This document shows positions 1 through 5,557 of a DNA stretch of 8,514 nt, piece after piece (the first letter of the stretch is position 1; each line of letters begins with the position of its first letter). The position numbers were made by a program, and so were the translations under genes. The DNA is taken from the NCBI GenBank assembly GCA_005798965.1, contig SYIB01000050.1:1-8514 (forward strand), given 5' to 3'. Below the pieces are notes generated by a model. It was not told the DNA's origin. It saw only the letters and a list, made by a program, of their open reading frames with translations, and did not search any database. This DNA is from Planctomycetia bacterium. GTDB taxonomy: Bacteria > Planctomycetota > Phycisphaerae > Phycisphaerales > SM1A02.

Positions 1-1
1 G

Positions 2-361
2 ACCGCCGTGGCCGACCAGCATCTCGATGAGGACGGCAAGGTCCTGGTTGATCAGGTCGATCCCGATGACGACGGCGTGCTCATCGTGCCGGCGGCGATG
101 TCGGATGCCGGGTCCGATGCGCCCGTTGCCATGGCCGCGCCTGAGTTCGCCGCACCACTGGCGCGCGCCAGGGCCAGACCGGCCGCGCCGGCCTTGCCCA
201 AGGCGGCGTCGCGATCCGCTGCGCCCTCGCCCAGGCCGTCCACCAAGCCTGCAGCGAAGCCCACGCCCGCTGCTGCCACCAAGCCCGTCGCGCCCAAGCC
301 TGCTGCAACCAAGCCGCCTGTGCCTCGCCGTCCATCGCAGGATGGACCGACCCTCTTCTGA
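2..361 (+). CDS. top6B: Probable DNA topoisomerase VI subunit B, C-terminal end only (5' end outside window)
   Basis: The reading frame is open at the left edge and ends with TGA at 359-361, so only the C-terminus is visible. A GTG at 8 is an internal codon rather than a convincing start. The first ~25 residues are acidic (many Asp and Glu). From about base 110 on, the protein becomes a low-complexity tail of Ala, Pro, Lys and Arg with three Thr-Lys-Pro steps (242-250, 278-286, 308-316), ending Pro-Thr-Leu-Phe. No ATPase or transducer domain is in view. The assignment is by position: top6B and top6A are normally adjacent, and top6A starts 18 bases downstream on the same strand. Known role of the family: the B subunit is a GHKL ATPase that closes on the passing DNA duplex and drives strand passage by the A subunit. 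The tail would be expected to be disordered and may bind DNA. Another protein with such a tail cannot be excluded. Confidence 0.55.
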   Translation, partial: TAVADQHLDEDGKVLVDQVDPDDDGVLIVPAAMSDAGSDAPVAMAAPEFAAPLARARARPAAPALPKAASRSAAPSPRPSTKPAAKPTPAAATKPVAPKPAATKPPVPRRPSQDGPTLF

Positions 362-379
362 TCCAGCACGAACACCACC

Positions 380-1501
380 ATGGCCAAGAAGACCACCCAA
401 TCCATCGCCGAGCGCGACGCCCGGACCCAGAAGAAGATCGTCGAGCTCGCACAGGCCATCTCGAAGATGACGCTCTCGGGCCGGGAGCCCCAGCTGTCGA
501 TCCCGACCCGCACGAAGAGCAACACCGTGTGGAACCGAAAGAAGGGGATCCTCGAGATGGGTGACGGCACGGCCGACCGCCCTCTCTTTGACCTCAAGAC
601 CGCAAAGCAGTTCATGCAGACGATGCTGCATGCGAGCACGATCAAGGATCTGATCGCGGCCGGCAAGACCAGCAGCCTCCGTGGTGTCTTCTACAAGGCC
701 AAGCACACCGTTGCCGGCACCAAGGAGAACACCTTCGACACGCAGGATGAAAGCGATCCCATCCTCGAGGACCTCGAGGTCGCGCTGGCTGCCCTGCGTG
801 AGGAACTGCACGTCTTCGCCGAGAACCGGGGCTCGATGGTCGGCAACATCACGATCGTCGACAAGGGCGACGAGATCGACTGCCGGCGCATGGGATCGGG
901 CGGCTACGCGCTTCCGTCCATCGTCGAGCCGGACGTGATCCAGTTCAAGAAGTGCGAGGCGAAGTTCATCCTGCACGTCGAGAAGGGCACGGTCTGGAAC
1001 CGCTTCAACGAGGATCGCTTCTGGGAGAAGCACAACTGCATCCTCACGCACGGCGCCGGCCAGCCGCCCCGTGGTTGCCGCCGGCTGCTGCAGCGGCTCA
1101 ATCAGGAGCTTGGCCTGCCGATCATCTGCGTGCTCGACAACGATCCGTGGGGGCACTACATCTACAGCGTGATCAAGCAGGGCTCGATCTCGCTGGCGTT
1201 CGAGAGCACGCGCCTGGCGATCCCCGAGGCGAAGGTCCTCGGCATCCGCGCCAAGGATTTCCGCCAGTGCGGCCTCGACGATGCCGTGAAGATCGACCTG
1301 ACGGAGAACGACATCAAGCGGGCCCGCGAAATCGCCGCCTACCCGTGGTTCGAGGGGCACAAGGGCTGGCAGAAGGAAATCCAGGCCATGCTCGACAATG
1401 GCTTCAAGATGGAAGTCGAATCGCTCATCACGAAGGACATCTCGTACGTCAGCGAGGTCTATGTGCCTGAGCGGCTCAAGGCCAAGGACTGGCTCGACTG
1501 A
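380..1501 (+). CDS. top6A: DNA topoisomerase VI subunit A (Spo11-like type IIB topoisomerase)
   Basis: This 373-residue protein is the DNA-cleaving subunit of topoisomerase VI, which makes ATP-dependent double-strand breaks to relax supercoils and unlink duplexes as an A2B2 enzyme. Residues ~70-150 are the winged-helix (CAP-like) domain with the motif SLRGVFY, whose Tyr105 is the expected nucleophile. Residues ~190-330 are the Toprim domain: Glu201 in FILHVEKG and Asp253/Asp255 in VLDNDPWGHY, the metal-binding triad. These sit four residues later than Glu197, Asp249 and Asp251 of the archaeal enzyme as I remember its numbering, and the length is close to the archaeal ~370. All key residues are present, so it should be active. 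The ATG at 380 follows the probable top6B stop by 18 bases without a Shine-Dalgarno sequence, so translation may be coupled to top6B. The family is standard in archaea and plants and patchy in bacteria. The stop lies 4 bases from that of the convergent kinase gene. Confidence 0.93.
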   Translation: MAKKTTQSIAERDARTQKKIVELAQAISKMTLSGREPQLSIPTRTKSNTVWNRKKGILEMGDGTADRPLFDLKTAKQFMQTMLHASTIKDLIAAGKTSSLRGVFYKAKHTVAGTKENTFDTQDESDPILEDLEVALAALREELHVFAENRGSMVGNITIVDKGDEIDCRRMGSGGYALPSIVEPDVIQFKKCEAKFILHVEKGTVWNRFNEDRFWEKHNCILTHGAGQPPRGCRRLLQRLNQELGLPIICVLDNDPWGHYIYSVIKQGSISLAFESTRLAIPEAKVLGIRAKDFRQCGLDDAVKIDLTENDIKRAREIAAYPWFEGHKGWQKEIQAMLDNGFKMEVESLITKDISYVSEVYVPERLKAKDWLD

Positions 1502-1505
1502 GCCC

Positions 1506-2333
1506 TCAGCCCGCCGAGGGCAGTTCGATCGTGAAGTCGCTGCCACGACCGGGTTCGCTGTGCACCCGAATGTCGCCGCCATGCTCGCGAGCGATGCGGC
1601 GGGCCACCGGCAGGCCCAGCCCCGTGCCCCCGGTCTTCGTCGTCACGTAGGGCAGGAAGATGCCATCGATCCGGTCGGCAGGGATCCCTGGCCCCGTGTC
1701 GATCACATGCAGCCGGGCACGGCCGCTGCCGTCCTCGATGCGCAGCATGAGTTCATGCTGCCCGCCGTCGGTTCGCGGCGCGCCACCCATCGCCTGCATG
1801 GCGTTGAGCATCAGGTTCAACGCCGCCTGCTTGAGCAGCCCGCGATCGGCATCGACAGCAACAGCCCGCTCGGGCGGTGGGGAGAGCAGGAGCCGGATGC
1901 CAGACTGGGCGGCCTGGGCGTGGAGGAAGTCGACAAGATCAACCCCCACCTCACGCAGGTCGATGCGCTCGCGATCGACCTTCATGCGACCGGCGTACTG
2001 CAGGAAGTCGGCGAGGATGTCACGCAATCGGTCGGTCTCGCGGACGAGTGCGTCGACCCGGCGGACCATGCCGGCAGACTGATCGGACTCCAGCGGAGCA
2101 TCCAGGATGTCTTCGCGAAGGAGTTGGGCGTTGAGCACCACGGTCGACAAGGGGTTCTTGATCTCGTGGGCGAGACCGCTCGACATCGTGCTGAGTTCGG
2201 CAAGCTGCTGGGCTTCGGCGGCGCGCCGCTCGGCGAGGCGAGCACGTCGGAGCCACCACGCCGTGACCGACGCCAAAGCAGCGCCCGCGGTGAACGCGAG
2301 CGCTGCTGGAACGATCATGGGTTGGTCGAGCAT
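1506..2333 (-). CDS. Short membrane-anchored sensor histidine kinase (HisKA + HATPase)
   Basis: The 275-residue protein autophosphorylates a histidine and should pass the phosphate to a response regulator. One hydrophobic segment (residues ~6-28) is followed by a basic stretch (WWLRRARLAERR), so it is probably tethered to the inner face of the membrane. There is no periplasmic loop and no visible PAS, HAMP or GAF domain. The HisKA domain spans ~45-118 with His56 in the H-box GLAHEIKNPLS. The ATPase domain spans ~160-272 with N-box Asn173/Asn177, G1 DTGPGI at 212-217, F-box FLPYVTTK and G2 GGTGLGL at 235-241. The core resembles NtrB-type kinases. No response regulator is in the window, so the partner is unknown. 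ATG 2333 is chosen because it keeps the whole hydrophobic segment; an ATG at 2318 would shorten it. The gene lies 67 bases downstream of the cold-shock gene on the same strand and may be read from it. Confidence 0.9.
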   Translation of the reverse strand: MLDQPMIVPAALAFTAGAALASVTAWWLRRARLAERRAAEAQQLAELSTMSSGLAHEIKNPLSTVVLNAQLLREDILDAPLESDQSAGMVRRVDALVRETDRLRDILADFLQYAGRMKVDRERIDLREVGVDLVDFLHAQAAQSGIRLLLSPPPERAVAVDADRGLLKQAALNLMLNAMQAMGGAPRTDGGQHELMLRIEDGSGRARLHVIDTGPGIPADRIDGIFLPYVTTKTGGTGLGLPVARRIAREHGGDIRVHSEPGRGSDFTIELPSAG

Positions 2334-2340
2334 GGCCGAT

Positions 2341-2354
2341 CCCGCCGGGGCGGG
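2341..2354 (-). promoter_or_regulatory. Hairpin just upstream of the histidine kinase start
   Basis: A perfect six-base inverted repeat (CCCGCC, two bases, GGCGGG) ends 7 bases before the kinase ATG. In the minus-strand transcript its 3' arm GGCGGG lies where a ribosome binding site would be, so pairing could hide it. There is no following T-run, so it is unlikely to be an intrinsic terminator of the cold-shock gene. The structure is seen directly; the function is inferred. Confidence 0.35.
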
Positions 2355-2400
2355 GGTGTGTCGTTCGCCATGGCGCGGGCGCAGGGCCCGTGGCGCCTGA

Positions 2401-2652
2401 TCACGCCTGCGGCGTGGTCACGCGCGCAGCGCTACGGGCAAAGGTCGCGGACCAGCCCTTGGTGCCGCAGTTGGCGGAGTAGGTGACCCTCTCGCCGTCC
2501 TTGAAGGTACGGAAGCCGGTCTCCTGGTCGATCACCGTGAAGTGGACGAAGATGTCCTGACCCTGCGGCCCGATGATGAAGCCGAATCCCTTCCGGGCGT
2601 CGAACCACTTGATGGCCCCTTCAGCGTTCTCGATCTTCTGGGTGTCGGTCAT
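2401..2652 (-). CDS. csp: Cold-shock-domain (CspA-like) nucleic-acid-binding protein
   Basis: This 83-residue protein is a single cold-shock domain, an OB-fold that binds single-stranded RNA or DNA and typically melts mRNA structure in the cytoplasm. The signature is clear: GAIKWFDARKGFGFI (residues ~12-26, containing RNP1 KGFGFI) and DIFVHF (33-38, RNP2). It is somewhat longer than the 65-70 residues typical of the family, with about 10 extra residues before the domain and a short C-terminal extension. After the third strand the usual Gly-Pro-Lys-Gly loop is replaced by CGTKGW. ATG 2652 is chosen because AAAGG lies six bases upstream and the domain starts at the usual distance. The same frame extends upstream to 2730, but that part has no domain similarity and crosses the likely leader. 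The gene follows pnp on the same strand after 170 bases, and the kinase gene comes 67 bases later. Confidence 0.92.
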   Translation of the reverse strand: MTDTQKIENAEGAIKWFDARKGFGFIIGPQGQDIFVHFTVIDQETGFRTFKDGERVTYSANCGTKGWSATFARSAARVTTPQA

Positions 2653-2709
2653 GTGCTGCCTTTGCTCGTGCTTGGATGTTGGAGGTACCCCTCGTGGAGC
2701 ACTCACCAG

Positions 2710-2771
2710 ACCTTGACATTCTCGCCCCAATATCAGGGGGGCGCAACCGGTTATCTAGCGAAACCTTGACA
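2710..2771. repeat. Nine-base direct repeat, two copies 53 bases apart
   Basis: ACCTTGACA occurs at 2710-2718 and again at 2763-2771 on the plus strand (TGTCAAGGT on the strand carrying csp). The 53-base spacing is about five helical turns, and the csp leader hairpin lies between the copies. The repeat is seen directly. It could be a pair of regulator sites for csp or chance; the TTGACA inside each copy has no -10 partner on the plus strand. Confidence 0.3.
2723..2743 (-). promoter_or_regulatory. Inverted repeat in the csp leader region
   Basis: The minus strand reads CGCCCC, a nine-base loop (CCTGATATT), then GGGGCG: a six-base GC stem 71-91 bases upstream of the csp start. Candidate functions are a leader hairpin of the cold-shock mRNA or a second terminator after pnp; there is no following T-run. 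Just upstream, TAGATA (2757-2752) could be a -10 element, but I find no matching -35, so no promoter is called. Confidence 0.35.
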
Positions 2772-2784
2772 ATCATCGGCCGAA

Positions 2785-2808
2785 CTTCACGCACCGAGGT
2801 GCGTGAAG
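2785..2808 (-). terminator. Probable terminator or 3'-end hairpin of pnp
   Basis: A perfect ten-base stem (CTTCACGCAC / GTGCGTGAAG) with a four-base loop begins 14 bases downstream of the pnp stop. The minus-strand sequence after it is TTCGGCCGATGATT, so there is no real U-run. It may be a weak or Rho-assisted terminator, or a hairpin that protects the 3' end. A smaller palindrome CCCGGCCGGG (2809-2818) lies between it and the pnp stop. Confidence 0.6.
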
Positions 2809-2822
2809 CCCGGCCGGGTGAA

Positions 2823-4988
2823 TCACTTGCGGGCGGCCGGTTCGGCCGGGGCCTCCAGCAGGGCCTTGCGGCTCAGCTTGATGCGACCGGTGTCGTCGAC
2901 GTTGATGACCTTGACCTTGATGACGTCGCCAACCTTGACCACCTCGGTCACGGTCTTCACGAAGCCATGGGCCAGTTCGCTCACGTGCACCATGCCGTCG
3001 GTGCCGGGAGCGAGCTCCACGAAGCAACCGAAGTCCTTGATGCCAACGACCTTGCCTTCGTAGATCGAGCCGATCTTGATCTCAGCACCGAGCGCCTCGA
3101 CCTCCGCCTTGGCACGCATGGCTGCCGTGCCGTCGGCTGTGGCAATGAAGACGGTGCCGTCCTCGTTGATGTCGATCTGCGCGCCGGTGCGGTCTTGGAT
3201 GCCGCGGATGGTCTTGCCACCGGGGCCGATGAGCTTGCCGATCTTCTCGGGGTCGATCTTGACCGTGATGATGCGCGGAGCGTGCGGCTTGAGGTCGGCG
3301 CGCGGCTTGGCGAGGCAGGCTTCCATCTGCTCGATGAGGAAGAGCCGGCCTTCAAGGGCTTGGACAAAGATCGTCTCGATTTCCGCAACGCCGAGGCCAC
3401 GGGCCTTGAGGTCGAGCTGGATGCCGGTGATGCCCTCGCGGGTGCCGGAGACCTTGAAGTCCATCTCGCCGAAGAAGTCCTCTTCGCCGATGATGTCGGT
3501 CACGTGGGTGACCTTGCCAGCCGAGCTGGTGAAGCGGCCCACGCTGATGCCTGCGCACGTCGCCTTGATGGGCACGCCCGCATCCATGAGCGCGAGGCAG
3601 CCGCCGCACACGCTGGCCATGCTGCTCGAGCCGTTGCTCTCGGTGATGTCGCTGACCAGGCGCACGGTGTAGGGGAATTCCTCGGTGGTCGGCAGGATGG
3701 CGAGAAGGCTCCTCTCGGCGAGTGCGCCGTGGCCGATCTCGCGGCGGCCGGGGCCCGCGATGCGGCCGGCTTCGCCGGTGCAGTACGGCGGGAAGTTGTA
3801 GTGCAGGTAGAACTTCTTGGCGTACTCGGCGAGCAGGCCGTCGACGATCTGCTCATCCTTCATCGTGCCGAGCGTGCAGGTCACGATGGACTGCGTCTCG
3901 CCGCGCTGGAAGAACGCGCTGCCGTGCGGGCGCGGCAGGAAATCGACCGCCATGTCGAGCGGGCGGATCTGGTTGAGCGGGCGGCCGTCTGCACGGATGC
4001 CCTTCTCGGCGACCAGGTTGTGCGTGATCTTCTTCTCGAGCAGGCGCAGTGCTTCCTTCGCCTCGCGCGCGCGCTTCTCTGCGGCCACGTGCTCGGTGTA
4101 GGGCAGGCCCGCAGGAACTGCGAAGAACGAGTCGATGCACCACTTCTTGACGCGGTCGACCTCGCTGTTCCGCGCTTCCTTGCCGTTGATCTGGCGAGCC
4201 TTGGTGAGCTCTTCGTAAGCCTTTTCCTTCACCAAGGCCATCACCTCGGCCGAGGGCAGGATGCGGTCGCCCATGCGCACGGCGGGGGCGCCGCACTTGG
4301 CGCGCAGCTCATCGATCATCGCAAGGATGGGCGTGATGCCGTGCTCGAGGCCGAATCGGATCGCTGCGACCATGTCGGCCTCGGTGATCTCGGCGGCGCC
4401 GACTTCGATCATGTTCACGCCGTCCTTGTGGCCCGACAGGACCAGGTCAAGGTCGCTGAACTCGATCTGCGCCTGGGTGGGGTTGATCACGAACTGCGCG
4501 CCGGCATCGGTGTAGATGCGGGCCACGCGGACGGTCGCGATCGGGCCTTCGAACGGGGCGTCGGTGATCGCCAGCGCAGCCGAGGCGGCAGTGCAGCCGA
4601 TCACGTCGGTGTCGTTCTGGCCGTCGTGCGAAAGCACGCTGACTTGCAGCTGGATCTCGTCGACGAATCCCTCGGGGAAGAGCGGACGGATCGGGCGATC
4701 CATCATGCGCATGGTGAGGATTTCCTTCTCGCTCGGCTGGCCTTCGCGCTTGCGGAAGCCGCCCGGGTACTTGCCGGCCGCGGGGAGCTTCTCGCGGTAG
4801 TCGCAGGTCAGCGGGAAGAAGTCGATGCCCAAGCGCGGGTTCGCGCGCACGGCAGTGGCGAGGACGACCGAGTCGCCGTAGCGCGCCATGACGGCGCCGC
4901 TGGCGAGCTTGGCGACCTTGCCGGTCTCGAAGCGGAGCATGCGCCCGCCGATTTCACGTTCTACGAAGCAGGGGGTGTGGTGTCCCAT
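2823..4988 (-). CDS. pnp: Polyribonucleotide nucleotidyltransferase (PNPase)
   Basis: This 721-residue protein degrades RNA 3' to 5' by phosphorolysis, and adds tails in the reverse reaction, as a trimeric cytoplasmic ring often linked to the RNA degradosome. Domains in order: first RNase PH core (~12-150), helical linker (~230-320), second RNase PH core (~330-545), KH (~572-630, GxxG loop IGPGGKTI) and S1 (~637-708). In the catalytic core, FQRGETQ (360-366), GPGRREIGHG (412-421) and SDITESNGSSSMASVCGG (446-463) form the phosphate and RNA site. Asp504 and Asp510 in EEDFFGEMDF align with the E. coli catalytic Asp486/Asp492. The length is normal (~700). ATG 4988 is preferred over an upstream GTG at 5027 because AAAGG stands nine bases before it and the family N-terminus begins here. 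pnp follows rpsO on the same strand with a structured 135-base spacer, as in many bacteria, which suggests post-transcriptional control of its level. Confidence 0.97.
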   Translation of the reverse strand: MGHHTPCFVEREIGGRMLRFETGKVAKLASGAVMARYGDSVVLATAVRANPRLGIDFFPLTCDYREKLPAAGKYPGGFRKREGQPSEKEILTMRMMDRPIRPLFPEGFVDEIQLQVSVLSHDGQNDTDVIGCTAASAALAITDAPFEGPIATVRVARIYTDAGAQFVINPTQAQIEFSDLDLVLSGHKDGVNMIEVGAAEITEADMVAAIRFGLEHGITPILAMIDELRAKCGAPAVRMGDRILPSAEVMALVKEKAYEELTKARQINGKEARNSEVDRVKKWCIDSFFAVPAGLPYTEHVAAEKRAREAKEALRLLEKKITHNLVAEKGIRADGRPLNQIRPLDMAVDFLPRPHGSAFFQRGETQSIVTCTLGTMKDEQIVDGLLAEYAKKFYLHYNFPPYCTGEAGRIAGPGRREIGHGALAERSLLAILPTTEEFPYTVRLVSDITESNGSSSMASVCGGCLALMDAGVPIKATCAGISVGRFTSSAGKVTHVTDIIGEEDFFGEMDFKVSGTREGITGIQLDLKARGLGVAEIETIFVQALEGRLFLIEQMEACLAKPRADLKPHAPRIITVKIDPEKIGKLIGPGGKTIRGIQDRTGAQIDINEDGTVFIATADGTAAMRAKAEVEALGAEIKIGSIYEGKVVGIKDFGCFVELAPGTDGMVHVSELAHGFVKTVTEVVKVGDVIKVKVINVDDTGRIKLSRKALLEAPAEPAARK

Positions 4989-5052
4989 GGAATGATGCCT
5001 TTCTAGCAATGTGGTGTGATGAAGCACCGCCCCATGGAGGCAGAGATCAACT

Positions 5053-5084
5053 GGCAGCCGTTCGCGGATCGCCGCGAGGCTGCC
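5053..5084 (-). promoter_or_regulatory. Long hairpin in the rpsO-pnp spacer (pnp leader)
   Basis: On the minus strand GGCAGCC-TCGCGG, loop CGAT, CCGCGA, a two-base bulge (AC) and GGCTGCC form a 13-bp stem, 64 bases upstream of the pnp ATG and 39 bases after the rpsO stop. No T-run follows, so it is not an intrinsic terminator. In E. coli a hairpin at this place is cut by RNase III and PNPase then represses its own mRNA. The position and form fit that role, but the function here is inferred. Confidence 0.55.
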
Positions 5085-5123
5085 GATTGCCCACTGCCGC
5101 CGGAGACGGCGAAGCCCGTGCGC

Positions 5124-5393
5124 TTACTTGCGCAGGCCGAGCTTCTTGATGAGGTCGGTGTAGCCCGTGCGATCGACCCGCGCGAGGTATCGCAGCAGTC
5201 GGTTGCGCTGGCCGACGAGGAGCAGCAGGCCGCGGCGGCCGGCGTGATCCTTGCGGTTGGTCTTGAAGTGAGCCTGGAGCGTGTTGATGCGCTGCGTGAG
5301 GAGCGCGATCTGGACCTGCGGCGAGCCCGTATCGTGCTCGTGACGGCGGTTCGCGGCGATGGTCGTGGTCTTGGCTGCGGTCGAGGTCGGCAT
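5124..5393 (-). CDS. rpsO: 30S ribosomal protein S15
   Basis: At 89 residues this is the usual length for S15, a primary binder of the 16S rRNA central domain that starts platform assembly of the 30S subunit. The core motif is clear: GSPQVQIALLTQRINTLQAHF, then RRGLLLLVGQRNRLLRYL and the C-terminal YTDLIKKLGLRK. Of the residues that contact the GU/GC motif of 16S rRNA in known structures, His42 and Asp49 are kept, but the usual Ser (HSRRGLL) is Gly52 here (HAGRRGLL). ATG 5393 is the family-consistent start. An in-frame ATG at 5450 is unlikely because it overlaps a candidate -10 box. No Shine-Dalgarno sequence lies at normal distance; a purine-rich GGAAAGGAAAGGG sits 25 bases upstream with a hairpin in between. 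The gene heads the rpsO-pnp unit and is divergent from the carboxyltransferase gene. Confidence 0.97.
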   Translation of the reverse strand: MPTSTAAKTTTIAANRRHEHDTGSPQVQIALLTQRINTLQAHFKTNRKDHAGRRGLLLLVGQRNRLLRYLARVDRTGYTDLIKKLGLRK

Positions 5394-5404
5394 TGCTGTT
5401 GAGT

Positions 5405-5431
5405 GGGCCCGTCGCGGACCCTTTCCTTTCC
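5405..5431 (-). promoter_or_regulatory. Distant Shine-Dalgarno plus hairpin in the rpsO leader
   Basis: The leader reads GGAAAGGAAAGGG (5431-5419), the only strong anti-16S match before rpsO. Its last GGG begins a hairpin GGGUCC-GCGAC-GGGCCC (six pairs, one G-U; 5421-5405) ending 11 bases before the ATG. Folding would shorten the effective spacing between ribosome site and start. S15 represses its own translation through leader structures in several bacteria, so this is a candidate control element. Confidence 0.4.
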
Positions 5432-5448
5432 AGAGTTGTGAGTCGCTC

Positions 5449-5476
5449 ATGGTAGCGATGCGTCGAATGGGGTCAA
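5449..5476 (-). promoter_or_regulatory. Candidate sigma-70-type promoter for rpsO-pnp
   Basis: On the minus strand TTGACC (5476-5471, five of six to consensus) is followed after 16 bases by TACCAT (5454-5449, four of six). Transcription would start near 5442, giving a leader of about 49 bases that contains the purine-rich site and hairpin. The position supports the 5393 start of rpsO. The match is moderate and has not been tested. Confidence 0.4.
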
Positions 5477-5557
5477 GCAGCTCGGTGTCTTCGACCCGTG
5501 TTATCAGGCGATTTGGGCCGGGTCGGCGGGTGCAGGCTTCGTATGCTCCGGCCTCCC

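Noticed and set aside
242..316. Repeats in the top6B tail as a CRISPR or tandem-repeat array
   Set aside because: The similarity is only at codon level for short Lys-Pro steps; unit length and spacing vary and the frame is coding.
52..666. 204-codon open frame on the minus strand opposite the top6B end and top6A start
   Set aside because: It is antisense to coding sequence, and its Gly/Ala-rich part is just the complement of the Ala/Pro/Lys tail.
1398..2486. 362-codon open frame on the plus strand opposite the histidine kinase
   Set aside because: It covers the kinase in antisense and runs into the ends of top6A and csp; no motifs are visible.
2713..2771. TTGACA boxes as plus-strand promoters
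   Set aside because: Neither copy has a -10-like hexamer at 15-19 bases, and no plus-strand gene follows.
2676..5006. 776-codon open frame on the plus strand opposite pnp
   Set aside because: It is exactly antisense to pnp, its product is Ala/Asp/Leu/His-rich without any domain, and GC-rich genes commonly leave long open frames on the other strand.
5394..5450. 19-residue N-terminal extension of S15 starting at ATG 5450
   Set aside because: S15 proteins begin at the 5393 position, and the 5450 ATG overlaps a candidate -10 box and precedes the leader hairpin.
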